Shown: positions 17,952-25,735 of the stretch, piece after piece
How the letters are laid out: each line of letters starts with the position of its first letter
How positions within the stretch are numbered: position 1 is the first letter of the stretch
Origin: Robbsia sp. KACC 23696
Lineage (GTDB): Bacteria; Pseudomonadota; Gammaproteobacteria; Burkholderiales; Burkholderiaceae
Direction of reading: 5' to 3'
Assembly: GCF_039852015.1 (NCBI RefSeq)
Contig: NZ_CP156628.1
Span: 310,001-374,000, forward strand
Length of the DNA stretch: 64,000 nucleotides
Made by a program: the position numbers and the translations under genes
The notes under the pieces: model-generated
Told to the model about the DNA's origin: nothing
Database searches by the model: none
The model's input: only the letters and a program-made list of their open reading frames with translations

Positions 17952-18803
17952 TCAGGCGCCGCGTGTACCCATCACTTCACCGAGGCGCACCGCGCGCTCC
18001 GATGTCCATGCCGGGTTAAGCGCGATCGAGCCGGACTGAAACAACATGATCACCGTGGAGCCGAGCAGAAAGCGGCCCATTTCGGCGCCCTGTTTCAACA
18101 CGATGTCTTGATCGTCGTACTTCCATTCCCGGATTGTCTGCGGACGCTGCGCGTTGACGACGCCGTGCCAGACGGTGGCGATACTGCCGACGATCGTCGC
18201 ACCGACCAAGACCATGACGAAGGTGCCGGCGGTATCGCTTTCGAATTCGCAGACGACGCGCTCATTGCGCGCGAAAAGCTTGGGTACGCCGCGTGCCGTC
18301 GTCGGATTGACCGAATACAGGCTGCCGGGAACATGGACCATGCGCGTCAGACGTCCATCGCAGGGCATGTGCAGGCGATGATAGTCGCGCGGCGACAGAT
18401 ACAGATTTGCAAAGCGGCCGTTCTGAAAGCGTTGGGCCAGTGCCGCATCGCCACCCAGCAGTTCGCTCACCGTGTAATCGTGGCCTTTGGCCTGGACGAT
18501 CTTCTGCTCGTCGATTGCACCGAGCTGACTGATGGCGCCATCGACGGGGCTGACAAAGGCTGCGTCCGCAATGGGTCGGGCGCCGGGCTTGAGCGCACGG
18601 GTGAAAAAATCATTGAAGCTGGCGTAGCTATCGATATTGCTGTTCGCCGCCTCGGTCATGTCGACGTGATATTTGTCGACGAACAAGCGGATCAGGCCGG
18701 TCGTCAATGCGCCTGCACGTGCGCTGGCGACGCGACCCGCGAAAGAAGTCAGCGCGCCCTTCGGCAGCAGGTGTTGAAACAATAATGCAATTCGATCAGA
18801 CAC
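17952..18803 (-). CDS. psd: Phosphatidylserine decarboxylase proenzyme (long, E. coli type)
   Basis: Inner-membrane pyruvoyl enzyme that makes phosphatidylethanolamine. About 283 residues. The self-cleavage site LGST is at 247-250, with Ser249 becoming the pyruvoyl group; SPVDG (Asp88) and YHRLHMP (His145) supply the other maturation and catalytic residues. I chose GTG at 18803, which has TTGGGG upstream and gives an N terminus (15 residues up to LLPK) aligned with the start of the E. coli protein; ATG at 18830 has no visible ribosome binding site. Burkholderiales, as I recall, usually carry a shorter Psd of about 214 residues, so this may be a second or replacing copy. Confidence 0.88.
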   Translation of the reverse strand: MSDRIALLFQHLLPKGALTSFAGRVASARAGALTTGLIRLFVDKYHVDMTEAANSNIDSYASFNDFFTRALKPGARPIADAAFVSPVDGAISQLGAIDEQKIVQAKGHDYTVSELLGGDAALAQRFQNGRFANLYLSPRDYHRLHMPCDGRLTRMVHVPGSLYSVNPTTARGVPKLFARNERVVCEFESDTAGTFVMVLVGATIVGSIATVWHGVVNAQRPQTIREWKYDDQDIVLKQGAEMGRFLLGSTVIMLFQSGSIALNPAWTSERAVRLGEVMGTRGA

Positions 18804-18966
18804 GGATACCCCAACAGAATGATTCAGCATGGAAACGCTGCAGGCGGATTCGAACCGGAGGCGACGCGACGACGTCGCGGAGGTTTCGGCTGGCAGCGTT
18901 GGCAATAGCCGGGATTTTACATAAGTTCTGTTGGCGCCACGTCAGGCAGCGCATGGCGGCGCCAGG

Positions 18967-19914
18967 CTAGACGGCGTCGAGGCGATGTGCAAACGCCGCG
19001 ATCGCGTCCGCCATGGCCTTCGGTTGCTCCGGTGCCAGTGCATGGCCGGCATGCGGTATGACGCTGATCGTCACGCGGTCTCCGACCATCGTTTTCAGGA
19101 CTTTGGAGAAGCGCCGTGGTGCCACGGCGTCGTCTTCTGCCTGGAGGTCGAGAATAGGGGCTTGGCCGGCCGCGAAGTAGCTATCGACGGGCGTGACATC
19201 CCGCGCGTGCGATTCGGCGTCATGGGCGGCTTGATACCAGCCGTCGACCCATGGACGGGGATCGTTGCCCGGTGCGAAGAAGGCTTCTTTCAGATAGGCC
19301 ATCCGTTGTGCCGACGACAGCGACAGGTCCCCGGCGCCATCGATGGCTTTGCGCATTTCAGGCGAGATGGGCGCTTCTTTTGAGCCGGGAGGCACTTTGC
19401 CGGCCGATGCCGCTGCCAGGACCACCCCCTTCACCAAATCGGGATAGTCCGTTGCGAATTGCCGGGCGGCGAAATTGCCCCAGGCGTGCCCGACGACCAC
19501 GGCATCGCCCGCATGCTCTTGCCGAATGACGGCGGCGATATCGTTGGCGTAATCGTGCAAGGTGAGATTGTCCATCGGACCCCGGGACTGTCCGATGCCG
19601 CGTGGCTCAGGCCGCAGCACGCGAAAGCCGTGGGCGGCGATGATTTGTGCGACCTCGTCATAATCGCGCACCGAGCGCCCTAGAGACGGCAGGATCACCA
19701 CCGTCGGCCCCTTGCCTTGACTCAGTACTTGTAACCGCGCCGGGCCCGCTTGCACGAAGGATTGCACGACGCCATGCGGCAATGGCGAATTGGGCGACGC
19801 AGCGGCGGAAATTGCGTTGTCTGGCGGCGCGGAATGCGCCAGCGTATAAGGCAATATTGCCGTGCACGCGACGACACCCACGATACCGATCCTGCTGATG
19901 AACCGTCCACGCAT
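18967..19914 (-). CDS. Exported alpha/beta hydrolase-fold protein with altered nucleophile elbow
   Basis: Protein of 315 residues with a signal peptide (hydrophobic stretch at 9-27), so it is likely periplasmic. The alpha/beta fold runs from about 60 to the C terminus, with oxyanion region LPSLGRS, the elbow near 140-147, and the catalytic-His region PHAGHAL near the end. The elbow reads G-H-A-W-G: position 144 is alanine (GCC), where esterases have serine (GHSWG) and epoxide hydrolases or dehalogenases have aspartate (GHDWG). One base change from GAC or TCC would give this. Either this is a subfamily with another mechanism or a non-catalytic protein. It is downstream of nothing obvious and probably a single gene. 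Confidence 0.75.
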   Translation of the reverse strand: MRGRFISRIGIVGVVACTAILPYTLAHSAPPDNAISAAASPNSPLPHGVVQSFVQAGPARLQVLSQGKGPTVVILPSLGRSVRDYDEVAQIIAAHGFRVLRPEPRGIGQSRGPMDNLTLHDYANDIAAVIRQEHAGDAVVVGHAWGNFAARQFATDYPDLVKGVVLAAASAGKVPPGSKEAPISPEMRKAIDGAGDLSLSSAQRMAYLKEAFFAPGNDPRPWVDGWYQAAHDAESHARDVTPVDSYFAAGQAPILDLQAEDDAVAPRRFSKVLKTMVGDRVTISVIPHAGHALAPEQPKAMADAIAAFAHRLDAV

Positions 19915-19975
19915 CCTTTTTCACCCTCCCTTTTTATCGCTCGTCAATGAGAACATGCGAGACATCGACGTGTTA

Positions 19976-20248
19976 TCAAGTGCGCGGTACGAAGTCGTCG
20001 GGGATATCGCCTAGATCGATAACGACAGGGGAGGTCGCGCCGTTCCTGATTTTTTCTTCTGCGATATGCTCGATCATCTGACGGCGTGCCTCGCCTGTCT
20101 GGTGCGCATCATCGCCCATCGTTCCGCCAAAGCGGAGATCGTAGCAACGCTTGGTGATGGTGATGTCGTAGGCGGCGCCGTCCACTTCGTGAATGAAGCT
20201 TATGTCGCCGGACGCGCCCGAAGGCGCCCCCTTCGTGGAATCGCTCAT
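19976..20248 (-). CDS. Hypothetical protein, 90 residues
   Basis: Small acidic soluble protein without signal peptide or membrane helix. The central part (HEVDGAAYDITITKRCYDLRFG) looks like a beta-hairpin core, and the tail is acidic. The ATG follows a very strong GGAGGAGAGG sequence, which is the best evidence that it is real. I do not recognise the family. It lies between the hydrolase gene and a decayed kinase gene. Confidence 0.5.
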   Translation of the reverse strand: MSDSTKGAPSGASGDISFIHEVDGAAYDITITKRCYDLRFGGTMGDDAHQTGEARRQMIEHIAEEKIRNGATSPVVIDLGDIPDDFVPRT

Positions 20249-20364
20249 CCTCTCCTCCGATAGTGTTATCGCGCATCGATAATTTGCCCGTTTCGCGAGC
20301 GGGTTTCGACAAAAGCTTACATCACTTTATCCGACGTGATCGGATTGAATGGCAGAGTGCGGGG

Positions 20365-21230
20365 ATGTGCATATCGTCGCCAAAGCAACGCGCGTTCGAT
20401 CTTCTGACGGACGCCTACCTTGTCTTAGATGACGAATACCGCGTTGTCGCAGCGAACGAGCGATATTGCGGCCTGACGAAGCAACCGGCAACGGCAGTCC
20501 TGGGACGTAGCATTTACGAGGTCAATCAGCATGCGTCGCAAACGGCGCGCGAGCAGCGGGAAATGACGTTGACGACGCTTTTAGCGCGTCTACGATCTGT
20601 CGAGCTCGCGGAAACGTCCCCGTTACGATATCCGCTGCCGAACGATCCTTCAAGCACCTCTGACCGATACTGGAAAGTGTTCGGCAGTCGACGCCAGATC
20701 GTCAATGTGACGCACGACAGTCTCCTGAACGAGCTCATCGACCCAGCCGATCGTCCGCGTGTTCGCGCGGTACTCGAAGCAGCGCTGCAGTGTTGGAAGA
20801 TGCCCGATTGAATATCGAAGCAAAAGGCCTGGTTCTAAAGACCGACATAGCGCCACGCTGCGCAATCTCAGGCGATGAGACGAGGCTGCGGCAAGTGATC
20901 TTCAATTTACTGACCAATGCCATCAAATTCACCGACCGCGGTGAAATCAGCGCGACGCTGACGTCGAATGAAACATCGATCCGATTCGCTTTGCAAGACA
21001 GCGGCATCGGCATTTCCGTCGCGTCGCAGGACAAAATATTCGGACGTTTCACGCAAGCACTGGAGGCAGGTGCGCAACGACATAGTGGATTAGGGCTGGC
21101 ACTCTGGATCGCCCATACGATCGTAACCGCCCATCACGGCACGCTCCATGTCGAGAGTGCCGGGCCAGGACAGGGCGCGACGTTCATCATGACGTTGCCA
21201 CGATCGTCGGACCCGGGCGTGCTCGCCTAG
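20365..21230 (+). pseudogene. Decayed PAS-type sensor histidine kinase
   Basis: The first frame (20365-20811) encodes a PAS-like domain: AFDLLTDAYLVLDDEYRVVAANERY is a typical PAS start, followed by RYWKVF and VNVTHD, but the latter two are abnormally close and then jump to a fragment like the end of another PAS (IDPADRPRVRAVLEAAL). A second frame (from about 20790 to 21230) gives a complete HATPase_c domain: an N-box in NLLTNAIKF, DSGIGIS and GLGLALWI. The phosphoacceptor-helix domain is absent and the frames do not join. At least two deletions and one frameshift explain this. The ATPase part may still be translated from GTG at 20790, but it cannot act as a normal kinase. Confidence 0.7.
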
Positions 21231-21342
21231 CGCGCGATCACCACCCCGTATTGCGCTTCGCGGTACTAGGAGGAGACGCTCGTCGCTGAACGTTGTAAAC
21301 TCGCGTTCTGGTCTACCTATTCATTCCTAATATTTGGACCCT

Positions 21343-21897
21343 ATGTCCCTGTTCACGCCCAATGCTGTTCGTCTTGCGTCTGTTTATTTCCCGATCCTGG
21401 TGGATTGCGCCAGACGTAAGCGCATCACCACCTATGACGATTTGATTTCAGCCGCAAAGGCGCGTCATCCCAAAAATGAGGATGTGGCACGCGCCATGCC
21501 GTCGTCGACTGGCCAGAAACTGGAAGTCATCAAAGCATTTTGTAAGAAAGCGAATGCGCCGGATCTGGCAAGTTTGGCCGTCAATACGGACTCGGCCAGC
21601 GCCGATGAGGCTGTCGAAAAGCCGGTTGCGTCGGCCGCACAGCAGCAAGCATTCAGTTATGACTGGGAGCAAAAGCTGATTGCTTTCGATACGTACGTCA
21701 TCGATGCCTTGAAGGGCGCCGTTCAACCGACCAAGCGAAAAGAACCGGAGGCGTCAAAGGTCCTCTTCGAATACTACGCAGCGCATAAGCGCCAACTGCC
21801 GCCAGACATCGCCAAGCAGAAAGCCAAGATCATCGCCTTGTTGATGGATGGCTATGAGGCCGAGGACGCTTTCGCGCAGGCGGCCGACGGACGCTAG
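21343..21897 (+). CDS. Hypothetical soluble protein, 184 residues
   Basis: Cytosolic, lysine- and alanine-rich protein with no signal peptide. The first 70 residues (VYFPILVDCARRKRITTYDDL, then a P-x-N segment, GQKLEVI and PDLASLAVN) look like a compact winged-helix-type module found, as I recall, in uncharacterised proteins next to mobile or defence genes; this is a weak inference. Residues 75-95 are a flexible linker, and the rest is helical with no catalytic motif that I recognise. It is a single gene after a decayed kinase. Confidence 0.55.
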   Translation: MSLFTPNAVRLASVYFPILVDCARRKRITTYDDLISAAKARHPKNEDVARAMPSSTGQKLEVIKAFCKKANAPDLASLAVNTDSASADEAVEKPVASAAQQQAFSYDWEQKLIAFDTYVIDALKGAVQPTKRKEPEASKVLFEYYAAHKRQLPPDIAKQKAKIIALLMDGYEAEDAFAQAADGR

Positions 21898-21937
21898 TCG
21901 CAGTTGCTGCTAACTGGACTTGCGCGCTTGCACGTCT

Positions 21938-22831
21938 TTAAGCGCGAGAGTAGTCCGCCCGAGCGATATCGGCGACGATGCCCGCTTCATGCGGGACCCA
22001 GCCGAGCGTCCGCTGCGTGTGCTCGCTTGACGCCGGGCCATTGCCCGCTACCCACATCGCCAGTGGACCGAAATGGGCATTGGCTTCCTCGGCGCTCAGT
22101 GAGACAGCCGGCACCCCAACCTGGCGCCCGATCGCTTCAGCGATCTCTTTAAACGGCACGCCCTGTTCGCCGACGGCGTGATACGCCTGGTTGCACGCGC
22201 CGTGTTCGAGCGCGAGCCTAAACAGCTGCGCGGCATCGATGCGATGCACCGACGGCCAGAGATTCTGTCCGTCGCCGATATACGCGGACACGCCTTTCTG
22301 GCGCGCCACATTGGCCAGCATCGGCACGAAACCGTGCGTTTCTCCCTTTCCGTGAACCGAACGCGGCAAACGAACGACCGAGGCATGCAGGCCCCGTTCG
22401 GCCAGCGCAAACGCAGTTTGCTCCGATGCACGAGGAAACGCGGGAACGATGGGTGGCCGTGCCGTTTCGTTGAATATCTGCCCTGCGGGCAGCAAGCCAA
22501 ATCCGCCCGTGACGACAATCGGCCGCTTGGAACCGGCGAAGACTTCGCCGAACGTCTCGATCGCGCGTCGATCCTCGTCCGCCATCGCGACGATGCGCGC
22601 GAAGTCGACGCCGAACGCGGTGTGGATGATCCCGTCGGCGTCGCGGCTGCCCGCTCGGAGAACGTCCAGATCGGCCGTCGTGCCGAGCAGGGGCGTGACG
22701 CCGATCGCCGCGATCGCCTCCGCTTTCTCCTTGGTACGCACCAATCCCTGCACCGTATGACCTGCCTCAAGCAGCGCCGCCGCGATCGTCGAGCCGATCC
22801 AGCCGTTTGCCCCTGTCAAAAACACACGCAT
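21938..22831 (-). CDS. NAD(P)-dependent epimerase/dehydratase-like (extended SDR)
   Basis: Cytosolic oxidoreductase of about 297 residues. The N-terminal Rossmann motif is TGANGWIG at residues 6-13. The usual YxxxK is not obvious, which places it among atypical SDRs resembling NmrA/SDR-a proteins that reduce or merely bind NADP. GAGGGAG precedes the ATG at 22831. It is divergent from the TetR gene, with two 15-bp operators between them, so it is very probably the TetR target and may detoxify a small reactive compound. Confidence 0.82.
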   Translation of the reverse strand: MRVFLTGANGWIGSTIAAALLEAGHTVQGLVRTKEKAEAIAAIGVTPLLGTTADLDVLRAGSRDADGIIHTAFGVDFARIVAMADEDRRAIETFGEVFAGSKRPIVVTGGFGLLPAGQIFNETARPPIVPAFPRASEQTAFALAERGLHASVVRLPRSVHGKGETHGFVPMLANVARQKGVSAYIGDGQNLWPSVHRIDAAQLFRLALEHGACNQAYHAVGEQGVPFKEIAEAIGRQVGVPAVSLSAEEANAHFGPLAMWVAGNGPASSEHTQRTLGWVPHEAGIVADIARADYSRA

Positions 22832-22877
22832 GCTAATCTCCCTCACGTTTAAGAACAGCGGCATCGATATACCGTCA

Positions 22878-22892
22878 TGTCAGTCACTGACA
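22878..22892. promoter_or_regulatory. TetR operator, left copy (TGTCAGTCACTGACA)
   Basis: This is a 15-bp near-perfect palindrome with one central base, located 47 bases upstream of the epimerase start. It is the exact reverse complement of the second copy at 22902-22916, so a dimeric repressor would see the same site. It probably controls both divergent genes. Confidence 0.75.
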
Positions 22893-22901
22893 AGGTAGCA
22901 T

Positions 22902-22916
22902 TGTCAGTGACTGACA
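22902..22916. promoter_or_regulatory. TetR operator, right copy (TGTCAGTGACTGACA)
   Basis: A 15-bp palindrome centred 24 bp from the left copy, slightly over two helical turns, and 20 bases before the TetR start codon. Two such sites in a divergent intergenic region are typical of TetR autoregulation with cooperative binding. Confidence 0.75.
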
Positions 22917-22935
22917 GCAAGGGCCAGGCAATAAA

Positions 22936-23490
22936 ATGACAAAAAACGAAGAGGACGTCCGCACGCGTTTGCAGCGGGCGGCATTGGCACTATTTCAGGA
23001 GCGCGGTTATGAGCAGACGACGGCGGCGGAGATTGCCGCGCGCGTCGGCGTGACGGAGCGGACTTTTTTTCGGCATTTCCCTGACAAACGCGAAGTGCTA
23101 TTTCAGGGCGAGGCTATTCTGCGGGCGGCCTTGACGGCGTCGATCGCGAGCGCGCCGGCGGAGATTGGACCGCTCGATACGCTGTTTCGGGCCTTCCATG
23201 CTATTCAGCAGGTTATCGAAGCGAACCGGCCGTTTGCCAAGCCCCGCCACGACGTGATTTCGAACACGCCCGCACTGCAAGAGCGAGAGCTTGCAAAAAC
23301 GGAGGCGCTGGCGCGTTCGCTTGCCGATGCATTGCAGGCGCGAGGCGTTTCCGAACTGCACGCGGCGCTAGCGGCACGGGCCGGCATGGCCGCATTCGCC
23401 TATGCGACGATCAGTTGGTTGGAAGATCCGGAGATCGGCTTGGCCGAGCGATTGGATCGCGCATACGATGGGCTGAAGTCGCTTTTCTGA
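22936..23490 (+). CDS. TetR-family transcriptional regulator
   Basis: Repressor-type regulator of 184 residues. The HTH is at about residues 10-55 (TAAEIAARVGVTERTFFRHFPDK, with the conserved YxHF-like FRHF), and a helical ligand-binding domain follows. It is divergent from the epimerase gene. Two 15-bp operators lie immediately upstream of its start, so it most likely represses itself and the epimerase. Confidence 0.9.
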   Translation: MTKNEEDVRTRLQRAALALFQERGYEQTTAAEIAARVGVTERTFFRHFPDKREVLFQGEAILRAALTASIASAPAEIGPLDTLFRAFHAIQQVIEANRPFAKPRHDVISNTPALQERELAKTEALARSLADALQARGVSELHAALAARAGMAAFAYATISWLEDPEIGLAERLDRAYDGLKSLF

Positions 23491-23492
23491 GC

Positions 23493-23516
23493 GCAGCGCC
23501 AGGCCGCTGCCTTTCT
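23493..23516. terminator. Probable terminator after the TetR gene
   Basis: GCAGCG (23493-23498) pairs with CGCTGC (23505-23510) over a 6-base loop and is followed on the + strand by CTTTCT. It is between converging genes and reads best as a terminator for the TetR transcript. Confidence 0.45.
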
Positions 23517-23567
23517 GCATCGTCGCGCTGGTATCGCAAAACGATGCGTCACATGATCGACGCTGCC

Positions 23568-24422
23568 TTATTTCACCGCGATATCGACGACACGGGTAAA
23601 TCGGCCCGTTTCGGTGGCGACTTCGTATCGCAGCTGGTCGGGACCGTGGTATGCCGGGTTCGATCGATACACGAGTTGCGAGCCGTAGAGCTGGCCGCCA
23701 GGGCATGACGATGCGGCGTGTGCGTCGGGAGCGGCGAAATTCCCCGATTTGATTTCGAGCGTTCCGTGCTGGGCGCCAGTCAGTATCGTGATGGTCGGCG
23801 TCGGCCCCTCGGTACGACACAGATGGTCCCAATCCGCGTGAGCAGCGATCATGATTGGCACGTTGCTTGTGACATCGCGATACGCCTCGGGCAGTTCACG
23901 CGTGCCCGTCTCCGGGACATTGGCCGTCGCGGATGCGCCGAAAGTGGACGCCAGCGGTGTCACGATGACCTTACTATTGCCGTTCGCAGCCAGATTCGCC
24001 GATTTCGTCGGAAACCGCGATGTCACGGTGACGTGATCGTTGTATTGGAAGCCGGCGCCGGTGCCGATATCGACACCGACACCGATCAATCCGCCCGCCA
24101 ACGCATTGCCATACATCAAGCCGCGAACGGAAGACCGGGCGACCGTGCTGCCAAAGGGCTCTCCAGCATCGGAACAGGAGATCCGAAGGTCGTCGGAAGC
24201 GCGGTGAATCGTCAGATGGCCCGGCGTGGTCAGAAACCACGTCCCCTTCGAATTTTCGAGCTTGCAGCCGATTCCTCCAACTACTTGCCCGTCGATCGTG
24301 CGTGTCTCGACATCCATGGATTGATGCGTCCCTCCAGCGATCGAGGCACACCCCAATGTCAGAAAGAGGGGCATACAGAGCCCAACGACGATGCTTCGGT
24401 TGACGATTCGCTGCGCGTGCAT
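23568..24422 (-). CDS. Putative lipoprotein of unknown function
   Basis: Protein of about 284 residues. After a basic start the hydrophobic stretch ends in the lipobox LTLGC near residue 25, so it is likely lipidated. A segment around 90-115 (SVRGLMYGNALAGGLIGVGVD) is glycine-rich and could form a membrane hairpin. The first half resembles uncharacterised lipoproteins that begin with a C-A-S-I-x-x-G-T-H motif; the second half looks beta-rich and ends in a domain like periodic bacterial Ig-type modules (LRYEVATETGRFTRVVDI). AGGAA precedes the ATG. Function is unknown. Confidence 0.65.
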   Translation of the reverse strand: MHAQRIVNRSIVVGLCMPLFLTLGCASIAGGTHQSMDVETRTIDGQVVGGIGCKLENSKGTWFLTTPGHLTIHRASDDLRISCSDAGEPFGSTVARSSVRGLMYGNALAGGLIGVGVDIGTGAGFQYNDHVTVTSRFPTKSANLAANGNSKVIVTPLASTFGASATANVPETGTRELPEAYRDVTSNVPIMIAAHADWDHLCRTEGPTPTITILTGAQHGTLEIKSGNFAAPDAHAASSCPGGQLYGSQLVYRSNPAYHGPDQLRYEVATETGRFTRVVDIAVK

Positions 24423-24575
24423 TGCGGTTCTTGTTCCTGGCAGAACGGTTCGATCTGAGCCGCGACGATTCTCTGACCGCACTCATACTGAGCTGCGGCG
24501 GCTTCCCTGTGCGTGATATCGGCCCGTGTCGGCGTTACTTTAGTAAAAAAGCGTATTCCTTCGTAAGATTTCAGG

Positions 24576-24599
24576 GTGTACCCCTAGCGCGGGGTATAC
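24576..24599. promoter_or_regulatory. Inverted repeat GTGTACCCC-N6-GGGGTATAC
   Basis: The 9-base arms match except for one position. It lies between the divergent lipoprotein and TRAP genes, 35 bases to the left of the twin palindromes. It could be an operator for the lipoprotein promoter or a second input to the TRAP promoter. Confidence 0.35.
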
Positions 24600-24633
24600 G
24601 TCGATGGCAAGGCCGTTCGAATTCTCTATCATC

Positions 24634-24662
24634 ACTAAATCGATTTAGTAAATCGATTTACT
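24634..24662. promoter_or_regulatory. Two overlapping perfect 16-bp palindromes, probable LacI-type operators
   Basis: ACTAAATCGATTTAGT (24634-24649) and AGTAAATCGATTTACT (24647-24662) are both perfect palindromes with central CG, sharing three bases and centred 13 bp apart. They end 20 bases before the TRAP receptor start codon. Central-CG palindromes of this length are typical of LacI-family operators, and a LacI-type regulator is encoded two genes downstream. Confidence 0.75.
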
Positions 24663-24682
24663 AAAAATAGCGGAGACAGAAC

Positions 24683-25711
24683 ATGGCCTTATCACGTCGT
24701 CGATTTCTTGGCACTGCCGCAACGGGGCTGGCGGCCGTCGCCACTGCGGGGATATCCACCCGAGGCGTTGCGGCGTCGCCGGTGCAATTGCGATTTTCCT
24801 CGTCGATGACGGCCGATCCGAATTCGACCCAATACATCTGGTACACCCGTTTTCGAGACAATTTGAAAACCGCGGTGGGTGACCAGATTCAGATCAACTT
24901 TTTCCCCAACGGTCAGTTGGGGAAGGAGGCGGACGTCGTGCAGCAAGTGCGACTGGGATCGATCGACATGATGATCACGGGCAGCTCAATCTGGGCCACG
25001 GCGCTGCCCGAGCTGGCTTTATTGGATCTGGGCTTTCTCTTCGACAGTTGGGCCCATGTCGCGAAGGCGGTCGATAACGGCGTCTCCGGTGTCTATGACA
25101 AGCTGATGGAAACGCGGACGGGATGCACGATTTTGGGATGGGGCTCGCACTTCAATGCGCGCAGCGTCTATACCAAGCCGGCCATCCAAAATCTCGCGCA
25201 GTTGAAAAACGTCAAGCTGCGCGTTTTGCCGACGCAGCCGTTTATCGAGACGTTCAAGCTGATGGGCGCCACGCCGGTGCCCATTTCATTCGATGAAGTC
25301 TATACCGCAGTACAGACAGGCGTGGTGGATGGATTCGAACATGACGCAGCCAGCGTGCTGGCGAACAAGCTCAACGAAGTGGTGCGCAACAGCTGGCAGA
25401 CAAATCATCTGTTCAGCCCGAGCCTGACGGTGATCGGCAAGCGGGGCTTGAGCAAGATTCCGGCCGCGCTGCAAGGACCTTTTCGGGCGGCGGCGCTAGA
25501 GGCAACGCAGTATCAACGTCAGATCGCCGCCGTCAAGGGGACGGAAGCGTTGGCCACGCTGAAGAAAACCGGCATGACGCTCTACCCGATGGCCGACAGC
25601 GAACGTGCCACGGTGCGCGCGATGATGCGGGAAAAACTCTGGGTACCTTTCACCCAAAGTCATCCTGAAACCGCGCCGGTGCTGAGCGCGATCGACAAGG
25701 CGCGCGCCTGA
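24683..25711 (+). CDS. TRAP transporter solute receptor, DctP family, Tat-exported
   Basis: Periplasmic receptor of 342 residues for an organic acid. The N terminus has a twin-arginine motif (SRRRFLGTA) and a hydrophobic core ending near residue 31. The mature protein has the DctP hallmarks, a Q-L-G-K-E-A-D segment and the carboxylate-binding arginine region KNVKLRVLPTQPF. The ATG follows GGAGACAGA. First gene of an operon continuing with the fused membrane subunit, the LacI regulator and two enzymes; the ligand is likely a hydroxylated or sugar-derived carboxylate. Confidence 0.9.
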   Translation: MALSRRRFLGTAATGLAAVATAGISTRGVAASPVQLRFSSSMTADPNSTQYIWYTRFRDNLKTAVGDQIQINFFPNGQLGKEADVVQQVRLGSIDMMITGSSIWATALPELALLDLGFLFDSWAHVAKAVDNGVSGVYDKLMETRTGCTILGWGSHFNARSVYTKPAIQNLAQLKNVKLRVLPTQPFIETFKLMGATPVPISFDEVYTAVQTGVVDGFEHDAASVLANKLNEVVRNSWQTNHLFSPSLTVIGKRGLSKIPAALQGPFRAAALEATQYQRQIAAVKGTEALATLKKTGMTLYPMADSERATVRAMMREKLWVPFTQSHPETAPVLSAIDKARA

Positions 25712-25735
25712 TCTACCGCGTAATCAGAGGTTTTC

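Noticed and set aside
18841-18865. Sequence GGTTCGAATCC on the minus strand, resembling a tRNA T-arm
   Set aside because: No acceptor stem, D-arm or anticodon arm can be built around it; it lies just upstream of the psd gene. A similar match at 35032-35044 lies inside the methylene-THF reductase gene. Both seem to be chance.
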